Positions 1 to 5,937 of a stretch of DNA of 8,820 nt are shown piece by piece. Source of the DNA: Acidimicrobiia bacterium (GTDB taxonomy: Bacteria > Actinomycetota > Acidimicrobiia > Spongiisociales > ZC4RG35); assembly GCA_025929005.1 (NCBI GenBank), contig JAICND010000035.1:1-8820 (forward strand). Direction: 5' to 3'. Position numbers and translations under genes: made by a program. The notes below the pieces were generated by a model. It saw nothing but the letters and a program-made list of their open reading frames with translations, had not been told where the DNA came from and did not search any database. Position 1 is the first letter of the stretch, and each line of letters starts with the position of its first letter.

Positions 1-2
1 AA

Positions 3-1067
3 CACTCGACCGGGGGCGTGGGTGACAAGGTGTCGATTCCGCTGGCCCCGATGGTGGCCTCACTCGGGATTGCCATCCCCATGATGTCGGGGCGTGGCCT
101 CGGTCACACCGGCGGCACCCTCGACAAGCTCGAGTCGATTCCCGGTTTCACCACCAACTTCGACTCAGATCGCTTCGGAGCCATCGTGCGCCAATGCGGA
201 CTGGTTATGGCCGGGCAGTCGGAGACGTTGGTTCCGGCCGATCGCAAGCTCTATTCCCTCAGAGACTCCACCGGCACTGTTGAGTCGATCCCGCTGATCG
301 CCAGTTCGATCATGTCCAAGAAGCTTTCGGAAGATCTCGACAGTCTGGTGTTGGATGTGAAAGTTGGCCGAGGAGCCTTCATGAAGGATCTCGCCAAGGC
401 TCGCGAGCTCGCCCGGACCATGGTCGGAATTGGCGCAGCTTACGAAGTAAAAACGGTAGCGCTGCTGACCGCCATGGACTCCCCCCTCGGCAACGAGGTC
501 GGTAACGCCAGCGAGATCGTCGAGTCGCTCGAAGTGCTCAAGGGTGGTGGCCCCGCTGATCTGGTTGAGGTGACCATGGCACTTGGGATTGAGATGCTGT
601 CCGTCGCCGGACTCGAAACCAACCCCGACTCTGCCCGCGACATGCTGGACAAGACACGAACATCAGGGCAGGCGCTTGAGACCTTCGCCCGCGTCATCGA
701 GGCGCAGGGCGGCGACCCGAGCGTTGTTGAGCATCCAGGGTCCGTACTGCCATCGGCACCGCACAAGTCCGAGGTCGGGGCTCCCCGGACAGGGTTCATC
801 GCCACTCTCGATGCCTTCCGGGTCGGGGTGGCAGCCATGCGTCTGGGGGCCGGACGAGAACGAAAAGAGGACACCATCGACCCCGGGGTCGGCATCACGG
901 TTCTCCACAAGCCCGGCGATGAAGTGTCAGAAGGCGAACCCGTCCTGAGAATGACCTATCGACATCCGGCCCGCCTGGAAGAAGCACTAAGAGTGCTGGA
1001 GGGAGCCATCACCGTTGCCGACGAGCCAACCCGCGGCCAGTCGTTGGTGATCGAACGCGTCGGTTAG
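3..1067 (+). CDS. deoA: Pyrimidine-nucleoside (thymidine) phosphorylase, 5' partial
   Basis: This enzyme splits thymidine, deoxyuridine or uridine with phosphate, giving the free base and (deoxy)ribose-1-phosphate, in cytoplasmic pyrimidine salvage. The reading frame is open to the left edge. The first codons read HSTGGVGDK, the family's phosphate-binding loop, so the GTG at 18 is an internal valine, not a start; by comparison with E. coli DeoA roughly 80 N-terminal residues are missing. The family signature SGRGLGHTGGTLDKLE follows. The pyrimidine-binding Arg, Ser and Lys lie in LRDSTGTVESIP and SSIMSKK with the same 15- and 4-residue spacing as R171, S186 and K190 of E. coli. A DVKVGRGAFM segment and a C-terminal domain (MRLGAGRERKEDTID, then GVGI and PGDEVSEGEP) complete the fold. 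The C-terminal half resembles Bacillus Pdp more than DeoA, so it may also accept uridine; the symbols deoA and pdp are both possible. The stop is TAG, 7 bp from the convergent transporter gene. Confidence 0.95.
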   Translation, partial: HSTGGVGDKVSIPLAPMVASLGIAIPMMSGRGLGHTGGTLDKLESIPGFTTNFDSDRFGAIVRQCGLVMAGQSETLVPADRKLYSLRDSTGTVESIPLIASSIMSKKLSEDLDSLVLDVKVGRGAFMKDLAKARELARTMVGIGAAYEVKTVALLTAMDSPLGNEVGNASEIVESLEVLKGGGPADLVEVTMALGIEMLSVAGLETNPDSARDMLDKTRTSGQALETFARVIEAQGGDPSVVEHPGSVLPSAPHKSEVGAPRTGFIATLDAFRVGVAAMRLGAGRERKEDTIDPGVGITVLHKPGDEVSEGEPVLRMTYRHPARLEEALRVLEGAITVADEPTRGQSLVIERVG

Positions 1068-1074
1068 CCCTGCC

Positions 1075-1893
1075 TCATGCAGCTATCAAACCAACGGCCA
1101 CCAGGGCGAGGACCAAGCCCATCACTTGCCGACGACTGATCGGTTCGTGAAGGACCGCTACAGCCAGCAACACGGTGATGGCTGGATAGAGCGAGGCGAG
1201 GACCGATACCAGCGTCAGCAGACCCGAACGAAAGGCGAGCAGCAAGAAGACGTTGGCCAAGATGTCGCCTGCTCCCAGGGCAAACAGACCAAGTCGAGAG
1301 TCCCGGGGAGGGGCGGAGAGCCGGCGACTGGCGGCCACGACTGCCACCAGCGCCACCTGCGCCAGCCGTGCCCCAACTAGCGGCCAAAATCCGGATTCGG
1401 CACCGGTCTGGGCGAGGGCGGCGAAGAAGAATCCGAACCCGCTGCCGGCGATCACTCCATAACGGGCACCGCCCTTTGCACCCGAGGAGGGAGCAGCTGC
1501 CACCAGCCAAATGGCCGGCAAAGCCGCCACGATGCCGAGGCCGTGGATGAGGCCGGGACGCTCGCCGATCGCCAGCCCGATTCCCAACGGCACCACCGCA
1601 CCGACCAGGGCCGTCACCGGCGACACCACCGCCATCCGACCCTCGGCCAGACCCTTGTACAGATAGAAGAGCCCCATCGTGCCAGCGGTGCCACCGGCCG
1701 CGCCCCACCACAAGTCGCTGGCCGCCACCGACTCGGCGGGAAACCCCACTGCCGCCGCGGTGGCGAGCACCAACCCCGCCGATTGCGACCAAAGGACAAC
1801 GGCCAGGATGGGGACTCTGCGCCCGATCAGGCCTCCCAGAAAGTCTGCCGCGCCATAGGTGAGCGAGGCCAACAGCGCCAGAACCACAGACAT
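1075..1893 (-). CDS. EamA/DMT-family ten-helix membrane transporter
   Basis: This is an integral membrane protein of 272 residues, of the drug/metabolite transporter superfamily. The sequence shows about ten hydrophobic helices arranged as two homologous five-helix EamA repeats. The first repeat ends in SPVTALVGAVVPLGIGLAIGE (about residues 91-111) and the second in SLYPAITVLLAVAVLHEP (about 234-251). Both carry the family's proline-containing helix and the acidic residue that follows it (E111, E250). The N-terminus (LLASLTYGAADFLGG) is typical of the family and no separate signal peptide is expected. Family members export amino acids, nucleobases, cofactors or drugs; the substrate cannot be read from the sequence. 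ATG was chosen because it opens the first helix; a longer frame on the same strand (to 1948) is a different frame and is a shadow. No Shine-Dalgarno sequence is visible upstream. The gene is divergent from etfB across 32 bp and convergent with the phosphorylase gene (7 bp gap). Confidence 0.9.
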   Translation of the reverse strand: MSVVLALLASLTYGAADFLGGLIGRRVPILAVVLWSQSAGLVLATAAAVGFPAESVAASDLWWGAAGGTAGTMGLFYLYKGLAEGRMAVVSPVTALVGAVVPLGIGLAIGERPGLIHGLGIVAALPAIWLVAAAPSSGAKGGARYGVIAGSGFGFFFAALAQTGAESGFWPLVGARLAQVALVAVVAASRRLSAPPRDSRLGLFALGAGDILANVFLLLAFRSGLLTLVSVLASLYPAITVLLAVAVLHEPISRRQVMGLVLALVAVGLIAA

Positions 1894-1902
1894 GAGGGCG
1901 GC

Positions 1903-1908
1903 AGCGTA
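1903..1908 (-). promoter_or_regulatory. Possible -10 element for the EamA transporter
   Basis: On the minus strand TACGCT (TANNNT pattern) lies 9 nt upstream of the transporter ATG, and no Shine-Dalgarno sequence is seen between them. This spacing would allow a leaderless or nearly leaderless transcript. No clear -35 box is seen. It is a six-base match in a 32-bp gap, so chance is possible. Confidence 0.3.
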
Positions 1909-1912
1909 CGGT

Positions 1913-1918
1913 TACGAT
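1913..1918 (+). promoter_or_regulatory. Probable -10 element for a leaderless etfBA transcript
   Basis: TACGAT (TANNNT pattern) ends 7 nt before the etfB ATG at 1926. That places the expected transcription start on or beside the A of the start codon, the arrangement seen in leaderless actinobacterial genes. The bases between (cgccggc) contain no Shine-Dalgarno motif. No convincing -35 box is visible. It lies back to back with the candidate -10 of the divergent transporter, 4 bp away. Confidence 0.42.
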
Positions 1919-1925
1919 CGCCGGC

Positions 1926-2684
1926 ATGCGCGTCGTCGTCTGCGCCAAACAGATCCCCGATCCCGCCAGCCCCTACCGGCTCGAGCCGGACAGCCACTGG
2001 CTGGTCCGGCCCGGCGAGCAGGTTCTCGATGACACCGACCGCTACGGCGTTGAGATGGGGCTGCAGCTCGCCCAGGCAGCGGGGGGAACGGTCACGCTGG
2101 TGTCGATGGGTCCAACCGGCACCATGCAAGGCATCCGCCAGGCACTGGCGATGGGGGCCGATAAAGCAATCGTGATCGACGACCCCGGTCTGCGTGGGTC
2201 TGACGCGCTCCTCACGGCGCGGGTTTTGGCTGCAGCCATCTCCAAAGAAGGGTTCGACCTCGTGATCGCCGGCACCGAGTCGACCGATGGCTACTCCGGA
2301 GTGGTCCCGCAGATGGTCGCCGAACTGCTCGATGTCCCGGCTCTCACGTACGCCACGCAAGTCGAAATAAGCGACGGACAGATCACGATCCACCGCCAGA
2401 CCAACAACGGCTACGAAGTGGTGCAGGCTTCCGTCCCGGCCGTGGTCAGTGTGACGGCCGGCGTCGTCGAGCCCCGATACCCGACTTTCAAAGGGATCAT
2501 GGATGCCAAGAAGAAGCCGGTGGAGACACACACGCTCAGTGACCTCGGTGTCGCACCAGAAATCGGTCAGAAGGTGCGAGACGTGTCGGTGGCTGCCAGC
2601 CGCAAGGCCGGAGTGAAAATCGAAGACGATGGTGAGGCGCATCTCAAGATCGTCGAGTTGCTCGCCCACCGGAAGGTGATCTGA
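1926..2684 (+). CDS. etfB: Electron transfer flavoprotein, beta subunit
   Basis: EtfB binds AMP (or FAD in bifurcating types) and pairs with EtfA to carry electrons from acyl-CoA and related dehydrogenases to the quinone pool. The product is 252 residues, the family's normal length. Visible hallmarks are the N-terminal strand and loop RVVVCAKQIPDP (2-13), the helix after DDTDRYGVEMGLQLA (35-49), MGADKAIVIDDP (76-87), the nucleotide-binding segment AGTESTDGYSGVVPQMVAELL (115-135), and the C-terminal signature VVSVTAGVVEPRYPTFKG with AKKKP (173-198). The STDG version of the nucleotide loop resembles actinobacterial FixA/EtfB. Where many EtfBs have Asn-Pro before the conserved Asp of the first helix, this one has LDD. 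ATG at 1926 was chosen because it begins exactly at the first strand. The gene is probably leaderless and is the first of a two-gene operon, with one base between it and etfA. Confidence 0.95.
   Translation: MRVVVCAKQIPDPASPYRLEPDSHWLVRPGEQVLDDTDRYGVEMGLQLAQAAGGTVTLVSMGPTGTMQGIRQALAMGADKAIVIDDPGLRGSDALLTARVLAAAISKEGFDLVIAGTESTDGYSGVVPQMVAELLDVPALTYATQVEISDGQITIHRQTNNGYEVVQASVPAVVSVTAGVVEPRYPTFKGIMDAKKKPVETHTLSDLGVAPEIGQKVRDVSVAASRKAGVKIEDDGEAHLKIVELLAHRKVI
2671..2676 (+). promoter_or_regulatory. Ribosome binding site of etfA
   Basis: GGAAGG lies inside the last codons of etfB, nine bases before the etfA ATG at 2686. It gives etfA its own initiation signal, in contrast to etfB, which shows none. 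Termination of etfB one base before the ATG also suggests translational coupling, fitting 1:1 subunit production. Confidence 0.6.
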
Positions 2685-2685
2685 G

Positions 2686-3636
2686 ATGGCAACAGTCTGG
2701 GTCTTCGCCCGTGAAGTCGACGGTGCTCCGTCCACGATGAGTCTGGAACTTCTAACTAAGGCCCGCGACCTTGGTCAGGTGAGTGTCGTGTACGTGGGCG
2801 CCGGCTCGGAGAAAGCCTTTGCGACGATCGGCCAGTACGGGGCGGGCGAGGTGTTTCACTTAGACCCTGGAGATCGACTGGTGGCTGCACCTGTTGCCCA
2901 TGCTCTGGCCGAGCTAGTGCGAGCCAGGACACCGGACCTGATTCTTTTCGGACAGGCATACGATGATCGCGACGTGGCGGGCCGGCTGGCAGCCCGGCTC
3001 GGGGCAACCGTCATCTCCAACGCCATCGGCGTCAGTCTGGAAGGAGGCACAGCCACCACCTCGCACGAGATCTTTGGTGGCGCCCAGATAGCCGGTGCCA
3101 CCTTTACCGGAGCACCCCCATACTTGGTGCTGGTGAGACCTAAGTCTTTCCCCGCCTCACCTTCTGGCGGTCCCGCTCCCCAGGTATCGCCCCAGGCTCT
3201 GGCCGAGGTGGGTCCGGCGGACGGACGAATCATCGAGGCCCATGTTGAGGAGAGAGAAGGACCAAAGCTCGAGGATGCCGCCGTGATCGTCTCGGGCGGA
3301 AGGGGATTGGGATCAGCCGAGAACTACCAGCTAATCGAAAAACTCGCCAAGCTGCTGCGAGCTGCCACCGGAGCCACCCGTGCGATCGTGGACGCCGGTT
3401 GGGTTCCTTACGCCAAACAGGTCGGACAGACCGGTAAGACCGTCAAGCCCGAGGTCTACATCGCCGCCGGAGTTTCGGGAGCTATGCAGCACCTGGTCGG
3501 TATGAAAGACGCCAAGACCATCATCGCCATCAACAAGGACCCGGACGCGCCGATCTTCACGATCGCCGACCTCGGCGTGGTGGGAGACGTCCACAAGGTG
3601 TTGCCAAAGCTGATCGAGGCGCTCGAAAACCGGTAG
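2686..3636 (+). CDS. etfA: Electron transfer flavoprotein, alpha subunit (FAD-binding)
   Basis: EtfA carries the redox-active FAD of the EtfAB heterodimer. At 316 residues it has the usual length. The N-terminal adenine-nucleotide-hydrolase-like domain spans about residues 1-190 (VWVFARE; DLILFGQAYDDRDVAGRLAARLG at 84-106). The C-terminal FAD domain is highly conserved: SGGRGLGSAENY (203-214), VDAGWVPYAKQVGQTGKTV (235-253), the EtfA signature YIAAGVSGAMQH (258-269), NKDPDAPIF (283-291) and ADLGVVGD (294-301). These segments contact the flavin and pyrophosphate in known ETFs, so an FAD-loaded enzyme is expected. The middle segment has GQAYDDRD where many homologues have GATSxGRD, a mild difference. 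No dehydrogenase, ETF-quinone oxidoreductase or ferredoxin gene lies in the window, so the electron donor and acceptor are unknown. The stop is 3 bp from the stop of the convergent phosphodiesterase gene. Confidence 0.97.
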   Translation: MATVWVFAREVDGAPSTMSLELLTKARDLGQVSVVYVGAGSEKAFATIGQYGAGEVFHLDPGDRLVAAPVAHALAELVRARTPDLILFGQAYDDRDVAGRLAARLGATVISNAIGVSLEGGTATTSHEIFGGAQIAGATFTGAPPYLVLVRPKSFPASPSGGPAPQVSPQALAEVGPADGRIIEAHVEEREGPKLEDAAVIVSGGRGLGSAENYQLIEKLAKLLRAATGATRAIVDAGWVPYAKQVGQTGKTVKPEVYIAAGVSGAMQHLVGMKDAKTIIAINKDPDAPIFTIADLGVVGDVHKVLPKLIEALENR

Positions 3637-3639
3637 CCG

Positions 3640-4647
3640 TCATTTCATCATGTCGCGGATGGCGTTGGCCCAGTAGGTAGCCGGGACCGAACCTTGTCGC
3701 ACGGCCGCGGAGAGTGGAAAACGGGCCGGGCTGCCCCCCGACACTAGAGCGAGCTGAGAGCGGGTGTGGTTGCCGCCGTGAATGCCCAAGAAGACCGGCT
3801 CCTCGGAGCGACCGAAGTATCGACCGGGTCCGCACCAGACAAGTGTCGTGCCGTCGGGATGACTCACCCACCCCTGGACGCCCGCAACGGATGTGAGCAG
3901 GTCGACGTCAAAGCCGCCCGACAACAGAGCTGCACTCCCCTCGTCGATCACGACGACTCCCTCCCCGAGGGCGGTATGAAGATCGATGCCGGGACCGGCC
4001 ACCGTGTCCTGGATGTGATCACTCACAACAATCATGACCGAGTCCTCCCAACGGCTAGCGATTTCTTCTTGCAGCACTCCGATCTTTTGATCGACTTCGC
4101 GGTAGGCGTCAATGGCTTCCTCCGAGTCAGGTCCATAGACATGCGAGTAGGTGTCGATGGACCCGAAGTAGCCAAAGACGAACCCTGCATCCCCTGACAA
4201 TGCCTTAACCAGGTGCGGCAGCACCGCTTGATCAGACGGATATCCCAACAAGTCGAGATCATCCACCTGAGTGACGTCGCCTGCCGCCGGCCAGTGCCGA
4301 TCTGCGGTGGCAGCCCGCATTACGCCAATGAGGTGGTGGTCGCCCAATACCGCCTCGGTGCCTCGATCACTCAAAGTCTCGAAGAGGGTGGGCACGGCGG
4401 GTCCCACCTCCCAGGCACCGCGGACCTTCCCGTCTCTCACCACATGGTTGGTGTGGATGCCATGGGCGGCGGGGAGTTGCCCGGTGATGAAGGAGGCGTG
4501 ATTGGGATAGGTACACGACGCCATCACCGCTTGGCCGGTCCCGGCCATCGCCCCGTCTGTGTTCGCCCAGCCCCATAGGTTGGGCGTCAGCCGCGGCGAT
4601 AACCGGACCGGATCGAAGGCATCGAGGACCAAGAAGACGATTCTCAA
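3640..4647 (-). CDS. Alkaline-phosphatase-superfamily phosphodiesterase/nucleotide pyrophosphatase
   Basis: This 335-residue protein is related to type I phosphodiesterases/nucleotide pyrophosphatases, two-zinc enzymes that cleave phosphodiester or pyrophosphate bonds. The whole active-site set can be placed: D9 in VFLVLDAFDP, the nucleophile T46 in SCTYPNHASFITGQ, D165 and H169 in SIDTYSHVYGPDSEEA, D210-H211 in IVVSDHIQD, and H290 in GIHGGNHT. This order and spacing match the NPP family, so it should be catalytically competent. The substrate is not evident; nucleotides, phospholipid head groups and phosphonates are all known in the family. There is no signal peptide, because the first hydrophobic stretch is the strand that carries D9; a cytoplasmic location is inferred. 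The start is TTG, overlapping the WD40 stop as TTGA; no ATG or GTG would keep D9, and the only other upstream option is an unlikely CTG. It is the last gene of the leftward run. Confidence 0.85.
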   Translation of the reverse strand: MRIVFLVLDAFDPVRLSPRLTPNLWGWANTDGAMAGTGQAVMASCTYPNHASFITGQLPAAHGIHTNHVVRDGKVRGAWEVGPAVPTLFETLSDRGTEAVLGDHHLIGVMRAATADRHWPAAGDVTQVDDLDLLGYPSDQAVLPHLVKALSGDAGFVFGYFGSIDTYSHVYGPDSEEAIDAYREVDQKIGVLQEEIASRWEDSVMIVVSDHIQDTVAGPGIDLHTALGEGVVVIDEGSAALLSGGFDVDLLTSVAGVQGWVSHPDGTTLVWCGPGRYFGRSEEPVFLGIHGGNHTRSQLALVSGGSPARFPLSAAVRQGSVPATYWANAIRDMMK

Positions 4648-5528
4648 ACTCGCCAGACCCGCACCCTACCGTCGGCGGCGCCCATCGCCAGGACCTTGTC
4701 GTCTTCAGAGAAGCTGAGGTTGTAGACCCCTTTGGGAAGTTCTTCGATAACGGCCGCAGGCTCATCTACGTCGGCCTTCCAGATTCCAACGTGGTGCTCC
4801 CACCCGATCGCCAACAGCGATGAGTCGCTGTTGACAGCGAATGGAGCCAGCCAGGTGGTGGCCACCTCGAAGGTACGAACCACCTCCCAGTCTTCCCGCG
4901 ACCAAAGTCGCACGACATTGGCGCCGACCCCGATCAGAAACTCTCCATCCCGGGTCCAGCCCACTGAACTCACGGGTCCTCCTGCTGCAAGTCTGACGAC
5001 CTCGCCTCCGTCGGGTTCGAGAACGAGGACGTCGTCGCTGACTCTTGCGGTCGCCAGCCAGGGTTTGACCGGATGAAAGGCAACCGAACTCACCCGGTCA
5101 CCGATCTTGATCCGAGTGGTCTCGCTTTGAGCTGGCATCGACCACACGACGACTGTGCCGTCGTAGGAACCCGTCGCGGCCAGGCCACCATCGGCAGAGA
5201 GGTCGACGGCCAGCACCTGTTTGCGATGCTTGCCCAGGGTGGCGATCTCGGTCCGGCCCGGGAGATCCCACAGCCGCACAGTCTTGTCCGACGAGGCGGT
5301 GATGAGAAGGGAGCCGTCGCCGGAAAGCCCGAACCCGTTGACCGATCCCGTGTGTCCTACTAGTTCGCCTGCGGACGACCAGTCGCCGGTGGACCAAATG
5401 CGAGCCTGCCCGCTGAACCCTCCCGAGAGGAGCTCAAGCCCTCCGGGGACAAATGCCAGGGCGGATGTGTGCTTGTCGTGGGCCTTGAACTCGGCCACCA
5501 ACTCCGGAGCGATCTTGTTCTGAGTCAT
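4644..5528 (-). CDS. Seven-bladed WD40-repeat beta-propeller protein
   Basis: This is a stand-alone WD40 protein of 294 residues, close to the minimum for one seven-bladed propeller. Blades are visible at about residues 13-48, 55-88, 97-130, 139-171, 178-210, 220-251 and 261-293, each ending in IW, LWD, VW, LVL, LWS, IWK or VWRV. Blades 1-3 keep the AH/GH...D pattern (GHTGSVNG, SSDKTVRLWD, SYDGTVVVWS); blades 4-6 are more divergent. The N-terminal strand VAEFKAH probably closes the ring against blade 7. No signal peptide, transmembrane segment or catalytic domain is present, so it is probably a cytoplasmic scaffold. Its partner is unknown; the obvious candidate is the phosphodiesterase whose start overlaps its stop. 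The start at 5528 was preferred over an in-frame ATG at 5579 because the latter lies inside cdd, adds low-complexity sequence (PGGGGD), and GGAGGA precedes the chosen ATG. Confidence 0.88.
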   Translation of the reverse strand: MTQNKIAPELVAEFKAHDKHTSALAFVPGGLELLSGGFSGQARIWSTGDWSSAGELVGHTGSVNGFGLSGDGSLLITASSDKTVRLWDLPGRTEIATLGKHRKQVLAVDLSADGGLAATGSYDGTVVVWSMPAQSETTRIKIGDRVSSVAFHPVKPWLATARVSDDVLVLEPDGGEVVRLAAGGPVSSVGWTRDGEFLIGVGANVVRLWSREDWEVVRTFEVATTWLAPFAVNSDSSLLAIGWEHHVGIWKADVDEPAAVIEELPKGVYNLSFSEDDKVLAMGAADGRVRVWRV

Positions 5529-5531
5529 GTC

Positions 5532-5537
5532 TCCTCC
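5532..5537 (-). promoter_or_regulatory. Ribosome binding site of the WD40 gene
   Basis: On the minus strand GGAGGA stands 3 nt before the ATG at 5528, within the 19-bp gap after the cdd stop. It is the clearest Shine-Dalgarno sequence in the leftward run and decides the start against the upstream in-frame ATG at 5579. The spacing is somewhat short. Confidence 0.6.
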
Positions 5538-5547
5538 ACCACCGGGC

Positions 5548-5937
5548 TCAGAGTTTGAAGCCGTGCGGGAGAAGTTCATCCAGCGTGTGGGTCCTGACTT
5601 CGCCTGTGGCGGTTGTCACGTAGACATCTTCGGTGTCGAACTCGCTGAGTATCTGGCGGCAGCGACCACAGGGATAGGCGCCTTCGATCGAATCTGCGTC
5701 GATGCAAGCGACGGCCGTTGCGATGATTCTCCTCATGCCTTGGGAGGCAGCATGGGCGACGGCGGTGGCTTCGGCGCAACTCGAAACCGGGTAGGAAGCG
5801 TTCTCAACATTGGCTCCCGTGAAGACCGTGCCGTCCTCTGCCAGCACAGCCGCGCCCACCCGGAAACCCGAATAGGGCGCGTAGGCACTCAGAGCCGCTT
5901 CGCGAGCAGCCGCCACCAGTTCGTCGGCTCGGGTCAT
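5548..5937 (-). CDS. cdd: Cytidine deaminase
   Basis: This enzyme deaminates cytidine and deoxycytidine to uridine and deoxyuridine, in pyrimidine salvage in the cytoplasm. At 129 residues it is of the short, homotetrameric type with one zinc per subunit. The zinc and catalytic residues are visible: SSCAEATAV (C54 ligand, E56 proton shuttle) and PCGRCRQ (C90 and C93 ligands). The substrate-binding motif GANVENASYP is at 41-50 and the N-terminal YAPYSGFRVGAA at 19-30. The only slight variation is SSCAE where TICAE or SNCAE is common. The ATG overlaps the ftsY stop as ATGA, so translation is probably coupled to ftsY; no strong Shine-Dalgarno sequence is seen. Its product, uridine or deoxyuridine, is a substrate of the phosphorylase encoded at the left end of the window. 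Confidence 0.97.
   Translation of the reverse strand: MTRADELVAAAREAALSAYAPYSGFRVGAAVLAEDGTVFTGANVENASYPVSSCAEATAVAHAASQGMRRIIATAVACIDADSIEGAYPCGRCRQILSEFDTEDVYVTTATGEVRTHTLDELLPHGFKL

Noticed and set aside
18..20. GTG as the start codon of the phosphorylase.
   Set aside because: It is the valine of the conserved HSTGGVGDK loop, and the frame continues to the window edge.
1064..1948. 294-codon open frame on the minus strand overlapping the transporter gene.
   Set aside because: Its product is rich in Arg, Gly and Ser with no family motif, and it covers the clearly recognisable ten-helix transporter in another frame. High GC content produces such long shadow frames.
1827..2735. 302-codon open frame on the minus strand antisense to etfB.
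   Set aside because: It is fully opposite a conserved EtfB and its His/Asp/Arg-rich product resembles no family; it is a reverse-strand shadow.
5529..5579. In-frame 17-codon N-terminal extension of the WD40 protein into cdd.
   Set aside because: It overlaps the end of cdd, encodes low-complexity residues, and has no ribosome binding site, whereas GGAGGA precedes the ATG at 5528.
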